Below, in pieces: positions 19,415 through 30,714 of a DNA stretch of 64,000 bases. The translations under genes and the position numbers were made by a program. Below the pieces are notes generated by a model that worked only from the letters and a program-made list of their open reading frames with translations, was not told the DNA's origin and did not search any database. How positions within the stretch are numbered: the stretch's first letter is position 1; each line of letters starts with the position of its first letter. Source of the DNA: Alphaproteobacteria bacterium (GTDB taxonomy: Bacteria > Pseudomonadota > Alphaproteobacteria > Micropepsales > Micropepsaceae); NCBI GenBank assembly GCA_015654635.1, contig JAATGP010000004.1:186001-250000 (forward strand). Direction: 5' to 3'.

Positions 19415-20704
19415 TCAGATCTCCAACACCAACCGCTGGGGGTCTTCCAGGGTTTCTTTGACGCGCACCAGGAAGGTGACAGCCTCTTTGCCGTCGACGA
19501 TGCGGTGATCGTAGGACAGCGCCACATACATCATCGGGCGGATGACGATGGCGTTGCCGTCGGCGACCGGGCGCGGCTGGATTTTGTGCATCCCTAGAAT
19601 CGCGGACTGCGGCGAGTTGAGGATCGGGGTCGACATCAAGGAACCGAAGACGCCGCCATTGGTGATCGAGAACGAACCGCCCTGCAACTCATCCAGCTTC
19701 AGCTTGTTGTCGCGGGCTCTGGCGCCGAAATCGGTGATAGTTGCTTCGACACCGGCCAGCGACAGGCGGTCGGCATCGCGGATTACCGGCACCATCAGGC
19801 CGCGCTCGGTGGAGACTGCCACGCCAATATCGTAGTAATTCTTGTAGACGATATCGTCGCCTTCAATCTCGGCATTGACGTTGGGCAGTTCCTTGAGGGC
19901 TGCAATGCAGGCTTTGACGAAGAACCCCATGAAGCCGAGGCGCACCTTGTGCTTCTTCTCAAAGACATCCTTGTATTGAGACCTGAGCGCCATGACATGG
20001 CTCATGTCGATCTCGTTGAAGGTCGTTAGCTGCGCCGCGGTGTTCTGCGATTCCTTGAGGCGCATGGCAATGGTCTTGCGCAGGCGCGTCATGGTCACCC
20101 GCTCTTCGCGGTCTGCTTTGGGGCGCGGACCGGAGGACACCGGTATCGCAGATGGCTGAGTGCGTTCGCGGGCACGGGATTCCAATTCGGCCAGCACGTC
20201 GCCTTTGGTGACGCGGCCATCCTTGCCCGAACCTTTGACGGTTTCCGCCGCGATCCCGGCATCCTCAGCCACGCGGCGAGCCGCGGGCATCACCCCAACA
20301 TTGGAGCCAATGGCGGCATGAGCCGCGGCTGCGATGCTGGTGGGCGGCGCCAGATTGGAGGCGGGCGGCGGAGTCACCGGCACTTTTAGGGCCGGGCCTT
20401 CTTCCTGCTTGGCCACCACCACAGCATCGGGATTGGACGAGGTCACCGGGGCATGACGGCCTGCGGCCCCTTCTGTCATCGACCCCAGAATAGCACCGAC
20501 CTGAACCGTGTCACCGGCTTTGACGGTGATCGTTTCGATGGCGCCATCGGCAGGCGCAGGCACCTCCACGGTGACTTTATCGGTCTCCAACTCCAGCAGC
20601 GGCTCGTCGCGATGGACCGCATCGCCTTCCTTCTTGAACCAGCGTGCAACAGTCGCTTCGGTGACGGATTCACCCATCGCCGGCACTTTGATCTCAATGG
20701 TCAT
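19415..20704 (-). CDS. odhB: Dihydrolipoyllysine-residue succinyltransferase (2-oxoglutarate dehydrogenase E2)
   Basis: Lipoyl domain [16 protein letters not shown]-terminal [18 protein letters not shown]. Confidence 0.96.
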   Translation of the reverse strand: MTIEIKVPAMGESVTEATVARWFKKEGDAVHRDEPLLELETDKVTVEVPAPADGAIETITVKAGDTVQVGAILGSMTEGAAGRHAPVTSSNPDAVVVAKQEEGPALKVPVTPPPASNLAPPTSIAAAAHAAIGSNVGVMPAARRVAEDAGIAAETVKGSGKDGRVTKGDVLAELESRARERTQPSAIPVSSGPRPKADREERVTMTRLRKTIAMRLKESQNTAAQLTTFNEIDMSHVMALRSQYKDVFEKKHKVRLGFMGFFVKACIAALKELPNVNAEIEGDDIVYKNYYDIGVAVSTERGLMVPVIRDADRLSLAGVEATITDFGARARDNKLKLDELQGGSFSITNGGVFGSLMSTPILNSPQSAILGMHKIQPRPVADGNAIVIRPMMYVALSYDHRIVDGKEAVTFLVRVKETLEDPQRLVLEI

Positions 20705-23640
20705 TGATCGTCCTCGGTGCGGATTTTGAGGTCGAAACGCATGGCCTCATCCATAATGTACTGCAATTCGGCATTGTGCTGGCTCATCAAACCGGCGGCG
20801 GTGGAGGCATATTCGGGACGCCCGACATAGCGGGGACGGACGCGCCGGCCCAGCTTCTCCATAAGATATTCGATTCGCTGCCGGACGAAATACCAAGCCC
20901 CCTGATTGCGCGGCTCTTCCTGGACCCAAACGATTTCGGCATTGGGGAAGCGCTCCAACTCCTGGCCTAAGGGACCCTCCGGGAAGGGATAAAGCTGTTC
21001 CAGGCGCAACATCTGCACCCGCGGCTCGTTGTGCTTTTCCCGCGCTTCCATGAGATCGAAATAGACTTTGCCGCTACAGAGGATGACGCGGCGGATATCC
21101 TCATCGGGCGCGAGTTGCACGGAGGTGGCACCGGGCACGCATTCGGCCTGATCGCGGAAGACACGGTGAAACGAGGTGCCGGTTTCCAGATCAGAAAGGA
21201 ACGAGACGCAGCGCTTGTGGCGCAGCAGCGATTTCGGCGTCATCAGAATCAGGGGCTTGCGGAAGGTCCGCATCATCTGACGCCTGAGGACATGGAAATA
21301 ATTGGCGGGCGTGGTGGGATAACAGACTTGCCAATTATCCTGCGCGCAAAGCTGCAGATAGCGCTCCAGCCGGGCCGAAGAATGCTCGGGACCCTGCCCC
21401 TCATAGCCATGCGGCAACAGCATGACGAGACCGCACATCTTCAGCCACTTCATCTCGCCCGAGGCAATGAACTGGTCGATCAAGACCTGCGCGCCGTTGG
21501 CAAAATCGCCAAACTGGGCTTCCCAGAGCACCAGCGCCTTGGGCTCGGCGGTGGCATAGCCGTATTCGAAGCCAAGGACCGCCGCTTCCGAAAGCAACGA
21601 ATCGATCACTTCGAATTCGGCCTGGGTTTTGGAAATGGCGTTGAGGGGAACGTGGCGGGCTTCGCTTTCCTGATCGACCAGCACCGAATGGCGCTGCGAG
21701 AAGGTGCCGCGACCGCTATCCTGGCCCGACAGGCGCACAGGCACGCCCTGTTGCACCAAGGTGCCAAAGGCAAGCGCCTCGGCGGTGGCCCAATCGATGC
21801 CCTCGCCGGTCTCGAACATGCGCGCCTTGTTTTGCATCTGGCGCACGATGGTCTTATGGGCGTTGAAGCCCTCTGGAATAGTCGAGAGCGCCTTGCCCAC
21901 TTCGAGCAGTTCGTGCTTGTCGACCCCGGTCTCGCCGCGACGGTCGCCGCCTGCTGGCGCCATTTCAAACCCGGTCCAGCGGCTTTCCAGCCAATCGGCG
22001 TGGTGCGGCTCGTGGGTTTTGGAGGCTTCGAATTCGGCGTCCAGCCGGGCGTTGAAGTCGCCCACCATATGCTGAACTTCGCTGTCGGCCAGGGTGGATT
22101 CGCTCACCAGCTTCTTGGCATAGAGTTCGAGTGTGGTGGGATGGTCCTTGATGGCGCGATACATCAAAGGCTGGGTGAAGGAAGGCTCGTCGGTTTCGTT
22201 GTGACCGAACCGCCTGTAGCAGTACATGTCGATCACCACGTCTTTGTGAAAGAGCTGGCGAAACTCCGTGGCGATACGGGCGCAATGCACCACCGCTTCC
22301 GGATCGTCGCCATTCACATGGAAAATCGGTGCCTGCACCATCAGGGCGATATCGGTGCAATAGGGCGAGGAGCGCGAATATTGCGGCGAGGTGGTGAAGC
22401 CGATCTGATTGTTGATGACGAAATGGATGGTGCCGCCGGTATGAAAGCCGCGCGTGCCCGACATGGCAAAACATTCGGCGACAATGCCCTGCCCCGCAAA
22501 AGCGGCATCGCCATGCAGGATCAGCGGCAGAACGCTGGAGCGCGTGGCGGTGTCGCCATGTTGGAACTGTTTGGCGCGGGCCTTGCCGAGAACCACCGGA
22601 TCGGCGGCTTCCAGATGCGAGGGATTGGGGGTCAGCGAGAGGTGGACGTGGTTGCCATCAAAGCCGCGGTCGGCGGAGGCCCCGAGGTGATACTTCACAT
22701 CGCCACTGACCGTGATCTCTGTGGGGATGGCGCTGCCGCCGCGAAATTCGTGGAAGATCTGGCGATATGGCTTGGAGAGTAGGTTGGCGAGCACGTTGAT
22801 GCGGCCGCGATGGGCCATGCCGATGGTGATCTCTTTGACGCCGAGCTGGCCGCCGCGTTTGATGATCTGTTCCAGCGCCGGCATCATGGCCTCGCCGCCA
22901 TCAAGGCCGAAGCGCTTGGTACCGAGGAAGCGCAGGGCGCAGAACTTCTCGAAGCCTTCCGCCTCGATCAGCTTGTTCAAAATCGCCCGCTTACCGGCAG
23001 GGGTGAAGGTGATGTCTTTATCGGGGCCTTCGACGCGCCGCTGCAGCCAATCCTTCTGCTCGGCATCGTTGATATGGGTGAACTCGTAACCGATGCGCCC
23101 GCAATAAGTGCGCTGGAGCAAATCCACCATCTGGCGCAGCGTGGCGGTCTGCAGCCCAAGAACGCCATCGATGAACACAGGCTTGTCGAGATCGCCATCG
23201 CCAAAGCCATAGAATTTCGGATCGAGCTGGGGGACGGCCGGTTTGGGCGTTAGCTGCAAGGGATCGAGATCGGCGGCGAAATGGCCGATGACGCGATAGG
23301 CGCGCACCAGCTGAATGGCGCGGATCGAATGTTGAGCGGCGGCCAGCACGTCGGCGGCGCCCGACGGTGCCTCACCTGGGGCAGCCACGGCACCCGCTGT
23401 CGCGGCGCGTTCGGCCCAAGAAGGGCCAGAGGCTGCGGAGACGGGGGCGGACGGGCCGTTTGGGCCTTCCAACTCGGCAAAATAGTGCGCCCATGAGGGG
23501 TCGACCGAAGCTGGGTTTTCCAAATACTGGGCGTATAGCGATTCGACATAATCCGCGTTGCCGCCGAATAAGAATGCGGTTTCCTCGAAAATGGCGTTAG
23601 ACGCCCGGGAGAGCCGTTCTGGGGAGTTTTGCTGGGTCAT
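20701..23640 (-). CDS. sucA: 2-oxoglutarate dehydrogenase E1
   Basis: 979 aa; [52 protein letters not shown]; 4-bp overlap with odhB. Confidence 0.97.
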   Translation of the reverse strand: MTQQNSPERLSRASNAIFEETAFLFGGNADYVESLYAQYLENPASVDPSWAHYFAELEGPNGPSAPVSAASGPSWAERAATAGAVAAPGEAPSGAADVLAAAQHSIRAIQLVRAYRVIGHFAADLDPLQLTPKPAVPQLDPKFYGFGDGDLDKPVFIDGVLGLQTATLRQMVDLLQRTYCGRIGYEFTHINDAEQKDWLQRRVEGPDKDITFTPAGKRAILNKLIEAEGFEKFCALRFLGTKRFGLDGGEAMMPALEQIIKRGGQLGVKEITIGMAHRGRINVLANLLSKPYRQIFHEFRGGSAIPTEITVSGDVKYHLGASADRGFDGNHVHLSLTPNPSHLEAADPVVLGKARAKQFQHGDTATRSSVLPLILHGDAAFAGQGIVAECFAMSGTRGFHTGGTIHFVINNQIGFTTSPQYSRSSPYCTDIALMVQAPIFHVNGDDPEAVVHCARIATEFRQLFHKDVVIDMYCYRRFGHNETDEPSFTQPLMYRAIKDHPTTLELYAKKLVSESTLADSEVQHMVGDFNARLDAEFEASKTHEPHHADWLESRWTGFEMAPAGGDRRGETGVDKHELLEVGKALSTIPEGFNAHKTIVRQMQNKARMFETGEGIDWATAEALAFGTLVQQGVPVRLSGQDSGRGTFSQRHSVLVDQESEARHVPLNAISKTQAEFEVIDSLLSEAAVLGFEYGYATAEPKALVLWEAQFGDFANGAQVLIDQFIASGEMKWLKMCGLVMLLPHGYEGQGPEHSSARLERYLQLCAQDNWQVCYPTTPANYFHVLRRQMMRTFRKPLILMTPKSLLRHKRCVSFLSDLETGTSFHRVFRDQAECVPGATSVQLAPDEDIRRVILCSGKVYFDLMEAREKHNEPRVQMLRLEQLYPFPEGPLGQELERFPNAEIVWVQEEPRNQGAWYFVRQRIEYLMEKLGRRVRPRYVGRPEYASTAAGLMSQHNAELQYIMDEAMRFDLKIRTEDDQ

Positions 23641-23777
23641 GTGGGGGAGCGCGATGATGAGTTTAGAACCGTTCGAATTGAATGATTTAACGCAATTCGC
23701 GGGCGAAGACCACGTTTCTTGCGCAAGCCATGGTGGACAGCGGTAACAGGCGGTAAATTCGTCGTGTTGCGAGGGGG

Positions 23778-24941
23778 GTGCCGATGAAACGCCTTTATTC
23801 TCTGGACGCCATCCGCGGCCTGGCGGCGCTTACCATCGTGATTTGGCATTGGCAGCATTTTTTCGCCCTTTCCGGCCAGTGGCAGACCGTCTGGAGCCGC
23901 GATTGGCAGCCCTTTTACCAGCTTCTGAAACCGCTTTATCTCGAGGCCTGGGCAGCGGTTGATCTGTTCTTCGCCCTCTCCGGCTTTGTCTTTTTCTGGC
24001 TCTATCGTGAGGCCATCCGCGAAAAGAAGGTCAAGGCAGGCACATTCGCCCTGCTGCGCTTCTCGCGGCTGTGGCCCCTGCACGCCTTGATGCTGGTGAC
24101 CATAGCGCTGTTGCAGGCTGTGTTCTTCGCCAAAACCGGCAACTATTTCATTTTCCCGGCCGGAGATTGGGACCGCTTTGTCGCCGGGCTCTTTGCCGTG
24201 CAGCAATGGATCCCGCCCAATGCCGAACAGACCTTCAACGGGCCGGCCTGGACCGTGTCGGTAGAAGCCGGGCTCTATGTTCTGTTCTTCGTGCTGTGCC
24301 GCCTGGGTTTCAACGGCTGGCGCACAGCCCTGATCGTGGCTTTGTGCGGCATCCCACTGTTTCACTGGAACTGGTTCATCAGCCGCGGCTTGATGGGTTT
24401 CTTCCTCGGCGGTCTTGCCTATTTCACCGTGGAAAAAATCCGCCAAAAGAAAAGTGCGCGCGTCCTCGCCAAGATCGTTGGCGTGACAACCCTGGCGCTC
24501 TGGGCCTTTGTGGTGATCGAGATTCTCTATGGCCCGCTGCATAGCGCACTCTCGGCGCTGTCCGATATCGTACCCGACGCCTGGGATGTCTATAGCGAGA
24601 ATGTCGATGACATTTTTCATATCGGCTATATCTTCACGGTCGTGCCATTGACCGTGATTGCGCTGGCCTTGAGCGAAACCGTGCTCAACCTGTTTCCCAC
24701 CTTTTACAAGAAGACCACCTCTCTGGGCGACATCTCCTATGGCGTCTACATGCTGCATTTCCCGCTGCAAACGGCCTGCGCGCTCATCGCTTTGTATCTG
24801 GGGCTGCAACCGGTGTTCTTTATGCAAGGTTGGGTGATGCTCGCCTTTTACGCGGTGCTTTTGAGCCTCGCCACGGTATCGTATTATTATTACGAAAAAC
24901 CGGTGCAGAAGCTCATCCGCAAATGGGTGGACAGAGCTTGA
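23778..24941 (+). CDS. Acyltransferase family 3 (OafA-like)
   Basis: YSLDAIRGLAALTIVIWHW; multi-pass; SYGVYMLHFPLQ; YYYYEKPVQKLI. Confidence 0.93.
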   Translation: MPMKRLYSLDAIRGLAALTIVIWHWQHFFALSGQWQTVWSRDWQPFYQLLKPLYLEAWAAVDLFFALSGFVFFWLYREAIREKKVKAGTFALLRFSRLWPLHALMLVTIALLQAVFFAKTGNYFIFPAGDWDRFVAGLFAVQQWIPPNAEQTFNGPAWTVSVEAGLYVLFFVLCRLGFNGWRTALIVALCGIPLFHWNWFISRGLMGFFLGGLAYFTVEKIRQKKSARVLAKIVGVTTLALWAFVVIEILYGPLHSALSALSDIVPDAWDVYSENVDDIFHIGYIFTVVPLTVIALALSETVLNLFPTFYKKTTSLGDISYGVYMLHFPLQTACALIALYLGLQPVFFMQGWVMLAFYAVLLSLATVSYYYYEKPVQKLIRKWVDRA

Positions 24942-24942
24942 A

Positions 24943-25821
24943 TTAATTTCCTTTGAGCAGTTCGACCAAGGTGGTGCCTAGCGCGGCCGGATTGGGTGAA
25001 ACGCGGATACCAGCGGCTTGCATCGCTGCAATTTTGGAGGCGGCGTCGCCCTTGCCGCCGGAGATGATGGCACCGGCATGGCCCATGCGGCGGCCGGGAG
25101 GCGCAGTAACACCAGCGATAAAGCCAACCATCGGCTTTTTCACCTTGGACTGCTTGATGAAATCCGCCGCGTCTTCTTCCGCCGAACCGCCGATCTCGCC
25201 GATCATGACGATGCTCTCGGTTTCGGGATCGGCGAGCAGCATCTCCAGAACTTCAATGTGCTCGGTGCCTTTAACAGGGTCACCGCCAATGCCGACACAA
25301 GTCGATTGGCCGAGGCCCACCGCGGTCGTCTGCGCTACGGCTTCATAGGTCAGTGTGCCCGAACGCGAAACGATGCCGACGCTGCCGCGGCGATGGATAT
25401 GACCCGGCATGATGCCGATCTTGCATTCGCCCGGCGTGATCACGCCCGGACAATTGGGCCCGATCAGGCGCGATTTGGAGCCTGCCAGCACGCGCTTGAC
25501 CTTGACCATGTCGAGCACCGGAATGCCTTCGGTAATGCAGACGATGAGGGGAATTTCCGCATCGATAGCTTCCAAGATCGCATCGGCGGCAAATGGCGGC
25601 GGCACATAAATCACCGAAGCATCGGCGCCGGTGGCTTCTTTGGCTTGCACCACCGTGTCGAACACCGGCAGGCCCAAATGCGTCGAGCCACCTTTGCCAG
25701 GAGAAGTACCGCCCACCATCTTGGTGCCATAGGCAATGGCCTGTTCGGAATGGAAGGTGCCTTGATTGCCGGTGAAGCCCTGGCAGATGACGCGCGTATT
25801 CTTATCAACGAGAATGGACAT
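24943..25821 (-). CDS. sucD: Succinyl-CoA ligase alpha subunit
   Basis: [42 protein letters not shown]. Confidence 0.97.
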   Translation of the reverse strand: MSILVDKNTRVICQGFTGNQGTFHSEQAIAYGTKMVGGTSPGKGGSTHLGLPVFDTVVQAKEATGADASVIYVPPPFAADAILEAIDAEIPLIVCITEGIPVLDMVKVKRVLAGSKSRLIGPNCPGVITPGECKIGIMPGHIHRRGSVGIVSRSGTLTYEAVAQTTAVGLGQSTCVGIGGDPVKGTEHIEVLEMLLADPETESIVMIGEIGGSAEEDAADFIKQSKVKKPMVGFIAGVTAPPGRRMGHAGAIISGGKGDAASKIAAMQAAGIRVSPNPAALGTTLVELLKGN

Positions 25822-26990
25822 TATGCAGCTTCCTTGACGGCCTTGACGATTTTCTGGGCGCCGTCCGCGAGGTTTTCGCCGGAGACGATGGGCAGGCCGG
25901 ATTCGGCGAGAATCTTTTTACCGAGTTCGACATTGGTGCCTTCCAGGCGCACCACCAGCGGCACGGCAAGATGCACTTCACGCGCCGCGGCCACGATGCC
26001 TTCGGCGATGATATCGCATTTCATGATGCCGCCGAAAATATTGACCAGGATGCCCTTCACGTTCGGATCGGATAGGATGATCTTGAAGGCTGCCGTAACC
26101 TTCTCCTTGGTGGCGCCACCGCCGACATCAAGGAAGTTGGCAGGCTCGGCCCCGAACAGCTTGATGATGTCCATCGTCGCCATGGCGAGGCCCGCGCCAT
26201 TGACCATGCAGCCAATCGTACCATCGAGCTTGATGTAGGAAAGATCGTAGCGCGAGGCTTCGATTTCAGTCGGCTCCTCTTCGCCGAAGTCGCGCAATTC
26301 CTGCACATCCTTGTGGCGGTATAGGGCGTTGTCGTCGAAATTCACTTTGGCATCGAGGCAGATGAGTTTGCCCGCCTTGGTGACAACCAAGGGATTGATT
26401 TCCAGAAGGCTCATATCCTTGGCGACGAAGGCATCGTAGATGCTTCTTACCAGCGCCACGCATTGCTTGATCTGATCGCCTTTAAGCTGCAAGGCGACGG
26501 CAATCTCAACACCCAAAAAGGGCGAATAACCGGCAGCGGGATCGACGGTGAAGGTGGCGATCTTCTCCGGCGTGTTGTGCGCCACCTCTTCGATGTCCAT
26601 GCCGCCCTCGGTGGAGACGATGAACGAGATGCGCGCCGTCGAACGGTCCACCACGACGGATAGATACAATTCGCGTTCGATGGCCGAGCCATCTTCGACA
26701 TAAAGCCGTTTGACGACGCGCCCTGCCGGACCGGTCTGGTGGGTGACGAGAGTCATGCCCAGCATACGGCGGGCTTCGCTCTCCACCGCCTCGAGGGATT
26801 TGACGACCTTGACACCGCCGCCCTTGCCTCTGCCGCCCGCATGAATCTGGGCTTTGACCACCCAGACCGGACCGGGCAGGGCTTTGGCAGCAGTCACCGC
26901 ATCCTCAACGCTGAAGGCGGCTTTCCCTTGCGGAACTGGGGCGCCGAAAGTGTGCAGGATTTCTTTGGCCTGATATTCGTGGATGTTCAT
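25821..26990 (-). CDS. sucC: Succinyl-CoA ligase beta subunit
   Basis: [45 protein letters not shown]. Confidence 0.97.
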   Translation of the reverse strand: MNIHEYQAKEILHTFGAPVPQGKAAFSVEDAVTAAKALPGPVWVVKAQIHAGGRGKGGGVKVVKSLEAVESEARRMLGMTLVTHQTGPAGRVVKRLYVEDGSAIERELYLSVVVDRSTARISFIVSTEGGMDIEEVAHNTPEKIATFTVDPAAGYSPFLGVEIAVALQLKGDQIKQCVALVRSIYDAFVAKDMSLLEINPLVVTKAGKLICLDAKVNFDDNALYRHKDVQELRDFGEEEPTEIEASRYDLSYIKLDGTIGCMVNGAGLAMATMDIIKLFGAEPANFLDVGGGATKEKVTAAFKIILSDPNVKGILVNIFGGIMKCDIIAEGIVAAAREVHLAVPLVVRLEGTNVELGKKILAESGLPIVSGENLADGAQKIVKAVKEAA

Positions 26991-27133
26991 GGAAGTCCCT
27001 TGGGATGCCGCGTGCGGAAACGCCACGCCACAATAGCAGCCCGATTTCGCAGCGCAACAATTTGGAGCGATTCAAAACCAGCGAGCAGCACTCTTCCCGA
27101 GATGACAGCGTTGTCGCCTCCCACGAGAAATGG

Positions 27134-27670
27134 TTAGGGACTGCGATGCTTCACGGCGCGGCCGATCAGGGCGGCCAGGGTCAGCAGCAGACCAACCGCG
27201 ATGCCAAGCCACTTGGCGGCGGTGGCCTCCAAGGCGAAGGAGGCCAGAAGATTGCTCGGCGACTGGTTCAGCATCGAAAGGGACAAGGCATTCTCAATGG
27301 CATCGCACAACGCCGCTCCGATGGGAAAGAGCGTAAGGCGAGTCAAGAGCGCGCGCACGCTGCCCCGGGCTGGGGCAAACCGGTCGAGTGCCGCGAGCGA
27401 GCCGAAGAACAGGGCCGCGCCATAGAGCGGCATGAAGAGGTAATCGAGCCCGAGGAGAAATCCCGCCAGTGCCGCATTGGGCTGACTCAGCCAATGATCG
27501 ATGATCACCCGCAAACCATAGCCCGTGCTCACGAATTGTAAATCGGCTGTGGCAAAGCCGGTACGCGCCTTGAGCACACCGTCCAAAATGATCATGACGA
27601 TCAGCATCAGGACGGCGGCCGCGCTTGTCCAGGCCCAGTAAGCATTCAGGAATTTTCTGCTAAGCTGCAT
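27134..27670 (-). CDS. Hypothetical membrane protein
   Basis: MQLSRKFLNAYWAWTSAAAVLMLIVMI; several TM segments. Confidence 0.65.
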   Translation of the reverse strand: MQLSRKFLNAYWAWTSAAAVLMLIVMIILDGVLKARTGFATADLQFVSTGYGLRVIIDHWLSQPNAALAGFLLGLDYLFMPLYGAALFFGSLAALDRFAPARGSVRALLTRLTLFPIGAALCDAIENALSLSMLNQSPSNLLASFALEATAAKWLGIAVGLLLTLAALIGRAVKHRSP

Positions 27671-27695
27671 GACGATCTCCCTTTGGTACCCAATA

Positions 27696-28316
27696 ATGCG
27701 CACCTTCCTCGACCGGTTGTACAACTTTCATTGGATTTGCGAAGGCGATGCGGCGCGTTCGTCGCAGGCCTTTTTCGGTGGGCTGGAGCGTTTGCTCTGC
27801 CGCCACGGCCTCAAAGCCGTCATCAACCTTCGCGGCGAGAACGCCGACCTGTCCTGGTGGCGCTATGAGCGCGCGGTCTGCGCCCGCATCGGGGCAAGGC
27901 ACATCGACGCCATGATGGATTCGCGCCATCTGCCGACCCGCGCCATGCTGACGACGCTAATCGATGCATTCGAAACGGCACCACGGCCGTTCCTGTTAAA
28001 ATGCTCCGGCGGCCATGACCGCACCGCTTTGGCGGCGGCCCTGTTTGTGATCACACGCGACGGCTGGAACGGTCTGGAATGCGCGCGCGGGCAATTCGAT
28101 GCACTCACCTATGGCCACAAGCCGAAGCGGCATCAACACTGGCTGAAGCTGTTCCTGCAATTTGCTGCGGAAGATGCCAAAGGATTGCGGCCCAGCGATT
28201 GGGTCCGGGATTGCTACGATCCAGAGGTGTTCGCTGCTTGGCTTGCAGCCCATGGTCTTGCGGGCAGCCACAAAGGCATCTTCGAAAAACCGACGCGCAG
28301 TCCGTTTCAGCTTTAG
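27696..28316 (+). CDS. Tyrosine/dual-specificity phosphatase-like protein
   Basis: Cx5R loop LLKCSGGHDRTALAAALFVI and GLKAVINLRGE; starts at 27696 or 27669. Confidence 0.75.
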   Translation: MRTFLDRLYNFHWICEGDAARSSQAFFGGLERLLCRHGLKAVINLRGENADLSWWRYERAVCARIGARHIDAMMDSRHLPTRAMLTTLIDAFETAPRPFLLKCSGGHDRTALAAALFVITRDGWNGLECARGQFDALTYGHKPKRHQHWLKLFLQFAAEDAKGLRPSDWVRDCYDPEVFAAWLAAHGLAGSHKGIFEKPTRSPFQL

Positions 28317-28338
28317 AGTTTTCACTGCCGAAAAAACA

Positions 28339-28375
28339 GACGCCCGGCTGGGGGGCCAACCGGGCGTCCTTTGCG
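28339..28375 (+). terminator. Terminator-like hairpin after the phosphatase-like gene
   Basis: gacgcccgg-ctggggggccaa-ccgggcgtc followed by ctttg; short T tract. Confidence 0.6.
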
Positions 28376-28415
28376 CCGTTACGCGCGAGTGCCGGGAGGG
28401 GATGACCGACACTGC

Positions 28416-28479
28416 TTGCGAAGAGGTGTCCAGCTTGCGAGCGGGGGGGCAGTGCGTGCCGGACGACGTCTCTTCGCAA
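28416..28479. other. Long-loop inverted repeat, possible structured RNA
   Basis: ttgcgaagag (28416-28425) pairs perfectly with ctcttcgcaa (28470-28479). Confidence 0.4.
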
Positions 28480-28534
28480 AGGAAGATATGCAAATTGGCC
28501 ACAGTTATCAAGTTTTTTCTACGTCAAGCACCTG

Positions 28535-28565
28535 TATAACAATTTATAAATGGACAGTGTCCATT
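28535..28565 (+). promoter_or_regulatory. Promoter/operator-like segment: tataac plus 17-bp palindrome aatggacagtgtccatt
   Basis: Perfect palindrome around a central g at 28549-28565, 8 bp after tataac (28535-28540). Confidence 0.45.
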
Positions 28566-28582
28566 ACGCCACGACGCCCTAA

Positions 28583-29236
28583 TCACCGGTTTACTGCGCC
28601 AAGGCGGCGGTCCACTTGATGTTGCCATGCCTCTGACAGTGCGGGCGTCTGCTTAACGCGCATCAACTGTACGTGATTGGGTGCTCTTGCGAACACCGCA
28701 TCGAAGGCTTCTCTTACAGAAGGCGCTTCGGCGCGAACGATACGCGTAAGCGCACCCGTTGCAGGCGCAGTCCCCTCTTCGACGACACGGAAATACCAAC
28801 CGCAACGGCCCGACACTGTCATCGCCTGCGGCAGGTCGGCACGGCCGGTATAGACAGCCAGCTTGAAACACGGCGCGCGCGGCTGACAGACCTCCAGAAC
28901 GACCCCACCCCAGGCAAAGCGGTCGCCGATATGTACGTTTGTTTCATCGAGATCGCCGAGCGTCAGATTCTCACCAAACAAACCAGCACGGCAAAGGAGT
29001 TGTTTTTCCGTTTCCCACCATAGCCAGTTGCGCACGGGATAGGCGTAAACGGCCTTGTCCACGCCACCGTGATTTTCGAGATCGGCTTGCCCATCACCGC
29101 GAATACCTGTTTTGGCGACGAAGACGGTATCGCTTGCAACGGGTTGCTTATCGAAGCCGGAGAGCACCGCCGCGCCGCGCCAGTTGCCGATGATCTTGGG
29201 CAGGCCGATGTTGAGCGAAAGGAGTGTCGCGGTCAT
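28583..29236 (-). CDS. MOSC domain protein (YiiM-like)
   Basis: GIRGDGQADLENHGGVDKAVYAYPVRNW; FGENLTLGDLDETNVHIGDRF; CQPRAPCFKL. Confidence 0.93.
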   Translation of the reverse strand: MTATLLSLNIGLPKIIGNWRGAAVLSGFDKQPVASDTVFVAKTGIRGDGQADLENHGGVDKAVYAYPVRNWLWWETEKQLLCRAGLFGENLTLGDLDETNVHIGDRFAWGGVVLEVCQPRAPCFKLAVYTGRADLPQAMTVSGRCGWYFRVVEEGTAPATGALTRIVRAEAPSVREAFDAVFARAPNHVQLMRVKQTPALSEAWQHQVDRRLGAVNR

Positions 29237-29991
29237 GCCTGCTTCCACTGGGCGAGCGCGGCAGCAAAGGCCTGCCAGATCGCGCGCGAGACGGGATCCT
29301 CACTCCAGCGCCATTCGGGATGCCATTGCAGGCCGAGAAGAAAACCTTTGGGCTCGACGAGCGAGACCGCTTCGATCTGACCATCCGGGGCAAGCGCTTC
29401 CACGCGCAAGGACGGCGCCAGACGGTCGATGCCTTGGCCATGTAGCGAATTGACCGTGAAATGCGTCTTTCCCGCCAACTCCGCGAGGAGGCCGCCCGGG
29501 GTTACGATCACATCATGGGCCGGGCCCCATTGCACGTCGCGCGGTGCATCCGCTTTTTCGCGATGATCGAGGCGGCCGGGAATTTCCTGCACGTGCTGAT
29601 GCAGCGTGCCGCCCAGCGCGACGTTCAATTCCTGCATACCCCGGCAGACGCAAACCGTGGGCATGCCCGCCGCCACCGCCGAGCGCAGCAGCGGAATACA
29701 AAGGGCGTCACGATCCAGGTCTTGCCGTGCGGGTTCTCGTGCCGGCGGCCCGCCATAAAGATCCGGATGCACGTTGGAGGGCGAGCCGGTGAACAACAAG
29801 CCATCCATGGCGGAAAGAATGTCGGTGCGGTCCAGCGGCGGATCGAGCACCGGGATCAAAAGCGGCAGAGCGCCGATGCCATCGCGCACCACCGAGACAT
29901 ATTGCTGCAAAACCAGGTGGGCGGCCTCTTCCTCCAAGACACGGCGGTCACAGACAAGGCCGACAACGGGACGCTGGTGCATGTCCGTCAA
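29233..29991 (-). CDS. Class I glutamine amidotransferase-like peptidase C26 (gamma-glutamyl-gamma-aminobutyrate hydrolase type)
   Basis: GLLFTGSPSNVHPDLYGG, TVCVCRGMQELNVALGGTLHQ, LGLQWHPEW. Confidence 0.93.
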   Translation of the reverse strand: MTDMHQRPVVGLVCDRRVLEEEAAHLVLQQYVSVVRDGIGALPLLIPVLDPPLDRTDILSAMDGLLFTGSPSNVHPDLYGGPPAREPARQDLDRDALCIPLLRSAVAAGMPTVCVCRGMQELNVALGGTLHQHVQEIPGRLDHREKADAPRDVQWGPAHDVIVTPGGLLAELAGKTHFTVNSLHGQGIDRLAPSLRVEALAPDGQIEAVSLVEPKGFLLGLQWHPEWRWSEDPVSRAIWQAFAAALAQWKQA

Positions 29992-30638
29992 TCCCTCGAT
30001 TTGGTACCAACGGCTGCTTTGGTCTCGCGAAGCACGAACAGGGCCTCGCTCACAGCTGCGCCCGCTTGCAGATTGCGCAGCGCCACCGTGGTGGGCAGAC
30101 CTTGATCATCGATCACCGTCCATTGGCGCAGTTCCAAGGGGCTGTCCGCGAAGGTGATGATGATGTTGGGTTTGACGCGGTTCCTGCCCGTGCGCGCCTC
30201 GACCACGATCGTGCCGGGATTGTGCTGCACGGTGAGGATCGCGGTATTGTGCAAGAGATCGATCTTGTCGCCCAAAAGAAGGTCGAGCGGCGTGTCGGCG
30301 AGCGGATAACGGTCCACCGTTTTCATTTTGCTGTTGAAGACCGCCACGGTGCGCCCATCGGCAACGACCAGTAGCGGGCTCGGCGGCTGGTATTCAAAAC
30401 GCAAACGACCCGGCTTCAGCAAGTAGAAGCGGCCCTGATCAAGCTGGCCGTTGGGGCCAATTTGGGTAAAATCGCCCTCCAGCGAGCGCAGTCCGTTCAG
30501 ATAGGTGCCGACCTTTTCGAGCGCCGCGCGTCCCTCCTGGGAAAATTCGATATGGCGTGCGGGGGGCACCTGACCGGCCCCCAAAGCGGCAACGGTAACG
30601 GCAACCAAGAGCAGAAATTTGGCGATGCGGCGCATCAC
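29988..30638 (-). CDS. LolA-like outer membrane lipoprotein carrier
   Basis: Signal peptide; YLNGLRSLEGDFTQIGPNGQLDQGRFYLLKPGRLRFEYQPPSPLLVVADG. Confidence 0.88.
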   Translation of the reverse strand: MMRRIAKFLLLVAVTVAALGAGQVPPARHIEFSQEGRAALEKVGTYLNGLRSLEGDFTQIGPNGQLDQGRFYLLKPGRLRFEYQPPSPLLVVADGRTVAVFNSKMKTVDRYPLADTPLDLLLGDKIDLLHNTAILTVQHNPGTIVVEARTGRNRVKPNIIITFADSPLELRQWTVIDDQGLPTTVALRNLQAGAAVSEALFVLRETKAAVGTKSRD

Positions 30639-30714
30639 CTGCTCATAGCCCCCGATTGCTCCGGAAGGAAGAGGGAGCGATAAACTCCCGCGACTCGCCG
30701 CAACAGGACCAGCA

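Noticed and set aside
21031-22782. 583-aa plus-strand ORF opposite sucA
   Set aside because: Antisense to an unmistakable 2-oxoglutarate dehydrogenase E1; no recognisable domain.
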